This document shows positions 23,831 to 32,000 of a stretch of DNA of 35,447 nt, piece after piece. Position 1 is the stretch's first letter. Each line of letters opens with the position of its first letter. Origin of the DNA: Alistipes sp. (GTDB lineage: Bacteria > Bacteroidota > Bacteroidia > Bacteroidales > Rikenellaceae); contig JAFYOF010000060.1 in assembly GCA_017560305.1 (NCBI GenBank), positions 1 to 35,447 on the forward strand, written 5' to 3'. Both the position numbers and the translations under genes were made by a program. The notes under the pieces were generated by a model that was given only the letters and a program-made list of their open reading frames with translations, did not search any database and was not told where the DNA came from.

Positions 23831-25027
23831 ATGGCTCGGCGAGGTTGGTTGATTCTTTTGGCGTTGTGCTTCGTGGCAACTACGGTTGTTGCGCAGCAGA
23901 CCACATCCAGCTCGCAGATACGATACACCCCCTTGGATTATGCTGCCATAATGCGCCAACTCGAGCGCGCATCGCAGCCTACACTATGGCAACGCCTCAC
24001 AAGAGGATTTTCAAACCAACCAGCAAAAGAGGATAAAGCATTCAACCTCAGTGGCAACATCGGCATAGGCTACTCTCAGGAGGCGAGCGCGATGGTTGTG
24101 GCTTCGGGCGTGGTGCAATACCCCTTGAAGAAGGGCACAACCCCATCACACACAAGCCTCACGGCAATGGTTTCCCTGAATGGTTTCTACCGCTTGCAGG
24201 CATCTGGCAAGGCTCATCTCTCGGCAAAAGATCGCATAGAATACAACCTTGGCGGCGGCGTTATGCCTATTCGTTTCTGGGGACTTGGCTATGAAGCGGC
24301 GGAGAAGAACACCCGCTCGAAATATACCCGCAACAGCATAGACCTCTCAGCCGAATATATCCGCAAGATTGTGGCGGGTCTTTCACTGGGCGCTGGTGTC
24401 GACTATCTCTACGCCACGGCGCGTGACATAGAGCCTTTGGCGGAGAGTTATCTCCTCTCGTCGGGTATCACTACCACCTCGGCACAAACTCTCGGCTTTA
24501 ATCTTATGGCGGAGTATGATGGCAGACGCTTCAACAATAACCTCACGAGCGGATACCTCGTGCGCGTAAAGTCCTCATTTCATCCCCAATCTCTTGGAGA
24601 CCACTCTACCTCGCTGTGGCACATCGAAGCAGCGGCAAACTACTTCCAGCCCGTGTGGCGAGGCGGTATGATTGCCCTTGACCTCTACGCCGATATGTGG
24701 TCGTGGAACACCCCCTGGCTCTTCTGGGCGAAGATGGGTGGCGAGAGTCGTATGCGAGGCTACTACTACGGAAAATATACTGATAGAAAGATGGCGACAG
24801 CCCAATTGGAGCTTCGCCAAACTATATTTGGCCCAATCAGCGGAGTTGTGTGGGGCGGCGCTGGCAGCGTCTTTGCATCTCACCGACTCATCGACTTGAA
24901 GGAACTTCTACCCAACTATGGTGTGGGAATTCGAGTTGGTTCAAATGGCACGACATCGTTGCGCATAGACTACGGTTTCGGTCGCCATTCGAGCGGTTTG
25001 GTCATAAATATAAACGAGGCTTTCTAA
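23831..25027 (+). CDS. Omp85/surface-antigen type outer-membrane beta-barrel
   Basis: A 398-residue outer-membrane protein with a signal peptide ending VVAQ. Amphipathic strands fill about 70-398 and the protein ends in Phe (NINEAF), as barrels do. The lid-loop motif of the Omp85/BamA superfamily is visible: MRGYYYGKYTDRKM from Met308, with Arg309-Gly310-Tyr311, followed by AQLELRQ. Periplasmic POTRA domains are missing, so it is a short, barrel-only member of unknown cargo. Its stop codon abuts the start of the transferase gene with no gap, suggesting coupled translation. Confidence 0.78.
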   Translation: MARRGWLILLALCFVATTVVAQQTTSSSQIRYTPLDYAAIMRQLERASQPTLWQRLTRGFSNQPAKEDKAFNLSGNIGIGYSQEASAMVVASGVVQYPLKKGTTPSHTSLTAMVSLNGFYRLQASGKAHLSAKDRIEYNLGGGVMPIRFWGLGYEAAEKNTRSKYTRNSIDLSAEYIRKIVAGLSLGAGVDYLYATARDIEPLAESYLLSSGITTTSAQTLGFNLMAEYDGRRFNNNLTSGYLVRVKSSFHPQSLGDHSTSLWHIEAAANYFQPVWRGGMIALDLYADMWSWNTPWLFWAKMGGESRMRGYYYGKYTDRKMATAQLELRQTIFGPISGVVWGGAGSVFASHRLIDLKELLPNYGVGIRVGSNGTTSLRIDYGFGRHSSGLVININEAF

Positions 25028-26707
25028 ATGCTTAATTCTTCGAGAAGAATCTCTCCGACAAATCTATCCTTACTCTTTGTGGCGGCGCTGATGCTGCCCG
25101 TTGTGATTTTGGCATTAACCGAGCATAATCCGTTTTGGGTTTCGGTGTCGTGCGTAGTGATACCCTTGGGTGGCTATACTCTTTTCGCGTCGCTTGCTCG
25201 CCGCTCGGGCGTTATGGTGTGGTTGGGCCTGCCGCTAATCTTCTTTAGCGCCTTTCAGGTAGTGCTGCTCTACCTATTTGGCAATTCGGTTATAGCGAGT
25301 GATATGTTTCTGAATATGCTCACAACAAACCCCACCGAGGCGGGCGAGTTGCTGGGTAACATCTACCCCTCTCTTATTGCGGTCATCGTTATCTACACTC
25401 CTCTGCTTGTGCTTGCCCTCGTGCATATCATCAAGCGCAGACTTCTGCGTCACCGCATCCGCATAAGGATGGCAGCAACGGGCGCTATAACCTTTCTTGT
25501 GGGTTGTTTGGTGTTGGTCTTGAGCGGAAGATATGATGTGAGCCGCATTGTGCGCGATGAGTTGTTTCCCGTGAATGCAGTCTATAATTTGGGACTGGCG
25601 GTGAGCGAGTTACGCAAGATAAAGCGTTTCGATGAGGCATCTGCGAATTTCCGCTATAAGGCTTCTCGCACCGCTACGCCCGAGTGCCGTGAGGTCTATG
25701 TGCTGGTGATTGGCGAGGCTTCGCGTGCTGCATCGTGGCAGCTCTTTGGTTATCAGCGAGCGACAAATCCCCTACTCTCCAAGCGTGACGACCTCTATCT
25801 TTTCGATAACATCACAACCCAGAGCAACACCACCCACAAGAGCGTGCCGCTGATTCTCTCATCGATGCACACCTCCCAGCACGATGAACTTTACCGCCGC
25901 AAGGGCATTCCCGCACTATTCAACGAGGCAGGTTTCACAACCTATTTCATTTCAAACCAGTCACCGCAGGGCGCAATGATAGACCTCCTCGCGCGCGATG
26001 CGCACCATATTATATATACAGACTCCCCGCACCTTGATATGCAGTTGGTCGGTGCGATGCGGCACGCCATAAAGGAGGATGCGTCGCAGAAAATTCTTTT
26101 CATTATTCACACCTACGGCTCGCATTACAGTTATCGCCATCGCTACCCTCGCGAGTTCGCCCGTTTCGTGCCCGACAACGAGGTATCGGTGCGCCGCCGC
26201 AATGCCGAGATGATTCGCAACGCCTATGATAATTCTATTCTCTATACAGATTTTGTTTTGAACGAGATTATCTCCTCGCTTGACAGCCTGGAGGGCACAT
26301 CTACGGCTATGCTCTACTGCGCCGACCACGGCGAAGACCTTTTCGACGAGGGTAAGAGGCGCTTTCTTCACTCCTCACCGAGAGTGACATATCATCAACT
26401 CCACATAGCCTCGCTGGCGTGGTTCTCGCCCACCTACCGCGAACTATTTCCCGAAAAGGTCGAGGCGGCGGCACTCAATAAGAGTGTCCCCGCAACCACC
26501 TACGCCATATTCCACACCCTCGCCGATATGGCATCCATCACCTCGCCCTACATCGAGCCACGCTCCTCGCTGGTGAACACCTACTACGACTTCGGCGCCG
26601 TGCGTTACTACCTCAATGACCACAACCGCGCCGTAAAACTAAACGAGGAAATAGGAATAGGCCAAGAAGAGCGGGCAACTTTCGCCCATTATGGTATAAA
26701 GTTGTAG
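25028..26707 (+). CDS. Lipid A phosphoethanolamine transferase (EptA/sulfatase-fold)
   Basis: Inner-membrane enzyme of 559 residues expected to move phosphoethanolamine from phosphatidylethanolamine to lipid A (or another glycan), lowering its negative charge. The N-terminal part has five helices (to about 170). The periplasmic alkaline-phosphatase-like domain then carries the metal ligand Glu230 (VIGEASRAASWQLFGY), the likely nucleophile Thr269 (SNTTHKSVP), GSHYSYRHRYP, and the metal pair Asp433-His434 (CADHGED). All are intact. A Ser/Asp tail follows. It is the last gene of the envelope unit. Regulation by a two-component system, known elsewhere, is not visible here. Confidence 0.88.
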   Translation: MLNSSRRISPTNLSLLFVAALMLPVVILALTEHNPFWVSVSCVVIPLGGYTLFASLARRSGVMVWLGLPLIFFSAFQVVLLYLFGNSVIASDMFLNMLTTNPTEAGELLGNIYPSLIAVIVIYTPLLVLALVHIIKRRLLRHRIRIRMAATGAITFLVGCLVLVLSGRYDVSRIVRDELFPVNAVYNLGLAVSELRKIKRFDEASANFRYKASRTATPECREVYVLVIGEASRAASWQLFGYQRATNPLLSKRDDLYLFDNITTQSNTTHKSVPLILSSMHTSQHDELYRRKGIPALFNEAGFTTYFISNQSPQGAMIDLLARDAHHIIYTDSPHLDMQLVGAMRHAIKEDASQKILFIIHTYGSHYSYRHRYPREFARFVPDNEVSVRRRNAEMIRNAYDNSILYTDFVLNEIISSLDSLEGTSTAMLYCADHGEDLFDEGKRRFLHSSPRVTYHQLHIASLAWFSPTYRELFPEKVEAAALNKSVPATTYAIFHTLADMASITSPYIEPRSSLVNTYYDFGAVRYYLNDHNRAVKLNEEIGIGQEERATFAHYGIKL

Positions 26708-26736
26708 TTTTCGATCTCTAATAGAGCCGTAATATC

Positions 26737-26766
26737 TTGCATTATTGTATAAAATCACTAACTTTA
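26737..26766 (+). promoter_or_regulatory. Probable promoter of the AT-rich orphan
   Basis: TTG 26737-26739, 19-base spacer, TAACTTTA 26759-26766 (last base off consensus). Predicted leader about 23 bases. Confidence 0.45.
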
Positions 26767-26795
26767 TTGCAGTAATGTCTAACAAATAAACTATT

Positions 26796-27512
26796 ATGAA
26801 ACCCATCCTAACAATCATATTCACCTTTCTCATTTCGTTGGGCTATGCCCAACGAAAAGGGAATGAGCGCGGCTATTGGAAAGATGTACCAGTAGATAAT
26901 GTCGAAATGATGACTCCTGCAATTTTAAAACAAAAGTTCTGGTCGAGGAGTAATTGGTGTTATTGCGGAAGTGATGAGTGGTTTGTTAAAGATGGTGTTT
27001 TGATGCAGTCTAGATTCGTATATTACTCGGATTATCATATAATTGATGTGGGCTCTTATATAGATTTAGAAGGAGTAGAAATTAGCGAAGATGTATTAGA
27101 GTATCCTACTGGAAATGTTTTATATATCGGAAAAAATTCTATGACACGATATATATATAATACATTGATTCCAGAACCTTTTATGGAGAAATCAGTAATT
27201 CCACATAGTGACAATATAATACTTTTCCTTGATACCAAAGATTTAATGTTGTATTTGTGTACTTCTGAATATAGAACAGACGGTAAATCATTTAAGGTGG
27301 ATATGTTCTATAATTGCAGTATTGAGTATATTGTATGGGCTGAAATTCACTATTGCATTACTACAACCCATTTCACAATTCTCGATAGAGTAAATTATCC
27401 TCCTGTTGAGATAACCGATACTTTCTGCCCCGCACCGCAAAATCCCGATAGGCGAATAACGCTTCCTTTTCCCGAAATAAAACAAAGGAAATATAGACGA
27501 GTTAATAAATAA
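26796..27512 (+). CDS. Exported protein of unknown family, AT-rich
   Basis: A 238-residue protein with a signal peptide (MKPILTIIFTFLISLGYAQ). The remainder is rich in Tyr, Ile, Asp and beta-like segments, with scattered cysteines, and ends in a basic tail (KQRKYRRVNK). I recognise no domain. Base composition is clearly more A/T-rich than the flanking genes, suggesting recent acquisition or weak selection. It has its own promoter and a terminator. It is probably real because the frame is intact, begins with a good signal peptide and is preceded by a promoter. Confidence 0.6.
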   Translation: MKPILTIIFTFLISLGYAQRKGNERGYWKDVPVDNVEMMTPAILKQKFWSRSNWCYCGSDEWFVKDGVLMQSRFVYYSDYHIIDVGSYIDLEGVEISEDVLEYPTGNVLYIGKNSMTRYIYNTLIPEPFMEKSVIPHSDNIILFLDTKDLMLYLCTSEYRTDGKSFKVDMFYNCSIEYIVWAEIHYCITTTHFTILDRVNYPPVEITDTFCPAPQNPDRRITLPFPEIKQRKYRRVNK

Positions 27513-27513
27513 C

Positions 27514-27549
27514 AACAAAGGGTTACACCAAATAGTGCAACCCTTTGTT
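27514..27549. terminator. Bidirectional terminator
   Basis: Fifteen-bp stem 27514-27528 with 27535-27549. One pair is G-U on the minus strand but a mismatch on the plus strand, so the leftward (histone H1-like) direction is better supported. Confidence 0.7.
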
Positions 27550-27566
27550 ATTGGTAGATGAACAAA

Positions 27567-27743
27567 TTACTTCTTTGCCTCCTCTACAGATACCTTGCGG
27601 AACTCCTTCAAGAGCTTAGAAAGCTCCAACGCAGCCTTGCGTGCACGAGTACCAGCAGCCTTGTTGTTCTTCTCTACCTGTGCAGCAGCATTCTCCTGAA
27701 AAAGCTCGATCTGAGCATTGATCTGATCAACGATGTTCTTCAT
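27567..27743 (-). CDS. Histone H1-like (Hc1-type) DNA-binding protein
   Basis: Fifty-eight residues, ATG 27743 to TAA 27567. It begins MKNIVDQINAQIELF and has the basic core NNKAAGTRARKAALELSKLLKEFRKVS, the signature of the small Bacteroidetes histone H1-like proteins related to chlamydial Hc1. It is helical, lysine/arginine-rich in the middle, and probably a nucleoid-associated DNA-binding protein. It is a single gene with a full promoter (27775-27807) and a terminator. The length is normal for the family. Confidence 0.88.
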   Translation of the reverse strand: MKNIVDQINAQIELFQENAAAQVEKNNKAAGTRARKAALELSKLLKEFRKVSVEEAKK

Positions 27744-27774
27744 AACTTCAAAATTTATTGGTTTGATATTTTTG

Positions 27775-27807
27775 CAAATATAGGCATTTTTCTAATAATC
27801 AAACAAA
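27775..27807 (-). promoter_or_regulatory. Promoter of the histone H1-like gene
   Basis: Minus strand TTTG 27807-27804, 21-base spacer, TATATTTG 27782-27775. Predicted leader about 25 bases. Confidence 0.65.
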
Positions 27808-27916
27808 TTCGGCAGAAAATAATTGCTAAAAATGTGTAATATACGATGTTGTAGAGTTGCCACGACCCCCGATGGCATATTTTTTGACCCTTTGCGTTGT
27901 GTTTCAATTCATTTTT

Positions 27917-29035
27917 ATGCGACGCTATATCCCCATAATCCTTTCGCTGACAACGCTGTTTGTCACAGGATGCCGACACCACCGCAAGAGCCACACCGAC
28001 ACCCCTCCGCTTGCGATCTATGTGGCGCAGGCGAGAGCCGACTCGGTTGCTCTGCGTTATGAGTTCACCACTCACCTCGAAAGCGGCTTCGATGCCGTTA
28101 TCCAGCCTCGCGTGAATGGCTACCTGCTGCAATCCAACTTGCAGGCTGGCAGACCTGTCAAGCGGGGCGAGTTGCTCTTCGTCCTCGACGCCAATCTGCT
28201 CAACACCTCACTTCTCTCCGCCGAGGCTCAACTGCGCTCGGCAGAGGCAAAGGAGCGGGAGGCACGCAAGAACTATGAGCGCGCCAAGCCCCTTGCCGAG
28301 CTCAACGCCATCAGCCGCACGCAGATGGATGAGTACGAGGCAACTTACATCGCAGCCCAGCAGTCGGTCAAGGCAGCACGCCAGCAGGTGCAGAGCGCTC
28401 GTTTGCAGGTGGGCTATTCACGCATCTACTCCCCCATTGACGGCATCGCAGCAGCCACTGACGCTCACATCGGCGACTATGTTGGCGAAGGAACGCAGTT
28501 CTCAACCCTCACGACCATCTCTAATATGGATTCCCTGAAGGCTGAATTGTCGCTCCCCACGGCGACCTATCTGCAATCCATTGAGCGAGGGCAACCCTTG
28601 TACGACAACCGCAACCTGCTCTCCGACATCACTCTATACCTTGACGATGGCACGCAATATGAGCACCGCGGAGTCTACGACTACACCCGCCAAAGCATCT
28701 CACCAAGCGCTGGTACAATCACTCTGGTAACGCTCTTTCCCAACCCCGACTACCGACTGAAGGTGGGAGAATATGCCCGCATAGAGTGCAATGTAGGTCC
28801 TCTGCGCCGCCGCATACTTCTGCCGCAGCAGGCAGTTCAAAGCGTACAGGGCGTACACTCGGTGTGGGTGATTGAAAGCGACAGCACGGCGCACTACCGC
28901 AAGGTCACTATCGGCAACACCTTGGGTAGAGATTACATCATCGAGGAGGGCATTACCGAGGGCGAGGTTGTTGCTCTTACGGGAGCGCAGAAGCTCCACA
29001 ACGGAATGAAGGTTATACCACTTAAAAGTAAATAG
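27917..29035 (+). CDS. RND efflux periplasmic adaptor (HlyD/AcrA type) lipoprotein
   Basis: Membrane fusion protein of 372 residues that links the RND pump to the outer-membrane channel. The signal peptide ends FVTGC, with Cys19 for lipid attachment to the inner membrane. Lipoyl halves flank a coiled-coil hairpin (about 85-155, rich in Ala/Glu/Arg; ends LQVGYSRIYSPIDG), followed by beta-barrel and membrane-proximal domains. The frame is open upstream, but ATG 27917 gives the clean lipoprotein signal. Its stop is two bases before the pump start, so they form one operon. Substrate cannot be read from the sequence; no local regulator gene is present. Confidence 0.93.
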   Translation: MRRYIPIILSLTTLFVTGCRHHRKSHTDTPPLAIYVAQARADSVALRYEFTTHLESGFDAVIQPRVNGYLLQSNLQAGRPVKRGELLFVLDANLLNTSLLSAEAQLRSAEAKEREARKNYERAKPLAELNAISRTQMDEYEATYIAAQQSVKAARQQVQSARLQVGYSRIYSPIDGIAAATDAHIGDYVGEGTQFSTLTTISNMDSLKAELSLPTATYLQSIERGQPLYDNRNLLSDITLYLDDGTQYEHRGVYDYTRQSISPSAGTITLVTLFPNPDYRLKVGEYARIECNVGPLRRRILLPQQAVQSVQGVHSVWVIESDSTAHYRKVTIGNTLGRDYIIEEGITEGEVVALTGAQKLHNGMKVIPLKSK

Positions 29036-29037
29036 TT

Positions 29038-32000
29038 ATGGGTGAGTTTTTTATCCGCCGACCCGTTTTTGCCATCTCCATAGCGCTGGCAATGACGCTG
29101 ATGGGTGTGGTTGCGTTGTTCAACCTCTCCATAGAACAATACCCCAACATCACGCCACCCGTGGTGCAGGTCTCGGCTACCTATGTGGGCGCTGATGCCG
29201 TGACCGTGAACAACTCGGTTGCCACACCTTTGGCGCAGGGCGTTATGGGCGTGAGCGATATGCTCTATATGCAGACCACCAGCGCCAGCGATGGCACGAT
29301 GAATATGCAGGTGACCTTCGACATCGGCTCCTCGCCCGATATGGATGCCATCTTCACCCAGAACAATGTAGCTGCCGCCACCGCCCAACTGCCACAAGCC
29401 GTAACGCAGCAGGGCGTGGTGACACGCAAGAGCGACACGGGCTTTCTGATGGTCTATGCTCTGGCGAGCGATGGCAGATATGACGATGAGTTCCTCGCAA
29501 ACTACGCCTCCATAAACCTTGAAAACCGCATTGCGAAGATTAACGGCGTGGGCAAGGTGGATATTATGGGTGCGGGAAACTACGCAATGCGAATATGGAT
29601 AAAGCCCGACCGACTGCACTACTACTCGCTTCCGCTGGAGCAGGTGGTTCAGGCTGTCCGCACGCAGAGTGCCCTCTACCCTGCGGGTAAGTTCGGTGCG
29701 TCGCCCACTGCTGACGATGTGGTCTACACCTACACCGCCATCCTCCCTGCACAAATCTCTACCGCCGAGGAGTTTGAGCAGATTATCGTTGCGATGGATA
29801 ATAAGGGTCGCGAGGTGCGCCTTGCCGATGTGGCTGATGTTGAGTTGGGCAGTCAGGTCTACAATGTGAGTTCGCTCTTTGGCGAGCGTCCATCGACTAT
29901 GATTGTGGTCTATCAGTCGCCCGGCAGCAACGCTGTGGAGGTGGGCGACAAGGTTAAGGCTGTGGTGAAGGAGATGGAAGAAAAATTCCCCGATGGAGTT
30001 GAAATCTACACCATCGTGGACTCTACCGAGAACATCAAGGGAGGCGTGCGCGACATCATCCTTACGCTCATCATAGCGCTGGTGCTGGTTATCGCAATCA
30101 TCTACCTCTTTCTGCAAAATTGGCGTGCGACGCTCATTCCGCTCATAGCCATTCCCGTGTCGTTAATCGGCACATTTATGCTATTTCCGCTGCTCGGTTT
30201 CTCGCTGAATGTCATCTCGTTGCTGGGTATGGTTCTGGCGATTGGTCTTGTGGTGGATGATGCTATCGTGGTGGTCGAGGCGGTGCAGGCAAGCATCGAG
30301 CGAGGACTGAGCCCCGTGGATGCTACACTTGATGCGATGCGCAAGGTATCCTCGCCGATTATGGCGACAACAATTGTTCTGCTGGCGGTCTTTATCCCCG
30401 TATCGTTCACGGGCGGTATCACGGGTCTGTTGTTTCAGCAGTTCGCCATCACTATTGCCGTGGCCATTGCATTCTCGGCATTCAACGCCCTCACCCTCTC
30501 TCCTGCCTTGGCGGCTCTGTTGTTACGCCCCGAGAAGAGGCACGAGCGAGGTTTCTTTGCAGCATTCAACCGCTGGTTTAATTCTCTGATGAAGCGCTAT
30601 GATAGTTTCACCACGACCCTTGTCACCCACACCGCCCGCACTGCCATTTTCGTTGTGGCTATGCTCGCGGCGATTGGCATCGGGTGGAAACTTCTGCCTA
30701 CGGGATTCCTGCCCGCCGAGGATCAGGGTTATGTGATGGTGATGGTCTCAACGCCCGAGGCATCATCGTTGCAAACCACCCTGAAGGCAATGCAGCACAC
30801 CGAGGCGATTGTTGCCGCGCGCGATGATGTGGAGCACACTGCACTGGCAGCGGGATTCAATATGATGGCGGGCATCAGTTCCACTTCCAGCGGAATTATC
30901 TTCGTGATGTTGAAGGATTTCTCGCAACGCAAACTCTCAGCAATGCAGATTGCGGCGCAACTCACCGAGGAGTTGTATGTTGCCATACCCGAGGCGGAGT
31001 GCTACGCCTTTATTCCGCCATCTATTCCAGGTCTTGGTACTACGGCGGGCATCACGCTTGAGGTACAGGATCTGGAGGGTCGCGGCACGGCATACCTGAT
31101 GGAGCAGACCACGAAGTTTATGGATGCTCTGCGTGAGGAGTCCACCATTGCATCTGTTTCTACGCAGTTCAATGCCGACACACCACAGCGTCTGATTGAG
31201 ATTCGCAAGCGTCAGGCGATGAGCGAGGGTGTGGAGTTGAGCGATATCTACTCTGCCCTTTCGACCTACCTCGGTGGCGAGTACATCGGGCAGTTCAACC
31301 GCTTCGGCAAACTCTACCAGACCTACATTCAGGCCTCGGCAGATAGGCGTGCAAGCGCGAATGCGATAAACAGTTACTTCGTGCAGAATGGCAAGGGCGA
31401 GAGTGTTCCGCTGGCTGCGTTTGTAGATGTGAAGGACACCGTGGGCGTGGAGTACATCACGCAGTTCAACTTATATGAATCCATCTCGCTGACCGTGACG
31501 CCCTCCGAGAAGGCATCCACGGGCGATGTGATGAAGACAATCACAACGATTGCGCAGAGACAACTACCCGATGATGTGGGTTTTGCGTGGAGCGGCACCT
31601 CGTTTCAGGAGGCAAATGCTTCGCAGAGTGGCGTCTATATCTATCTGCTCGCCCTGCTCTTTGTCTTTTTGGCATTGGCGGCGCTATATAATAGTTGGGG
31701 ACTGCCACTGGCTATCCTTATGAGTGTACCAACGGCCGTGGTGGGCGCATTGGTGGCGACCTTGGCGGCGCATTTTGCCAATTCGCTCTATGAGAATAAT
31801 ATTTACCTACAAATCTCTATCGTTATGCTTATCGGACTAGCGGCGAAGAATGCTATTTTAGTTGTTGAATATGCTGACACCACCTACCGCACAACGCCTA
31901 ATATCTCGCTTGCCGAGGCGGCGATGATAGCGGCAAGGGAGCGTGTGCGACCCATCATTATGACCGCATTTGCGTTTATCCTGGGCGTTATGCCGCTGGT

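Noticed and set aside
28933..30117. 394-codon minus-strand frame across the adaptor/pump boundary
   Set aside because: It mirrors the well-supported RND genes, is His-rich and lacks any domain; a shadow frame.
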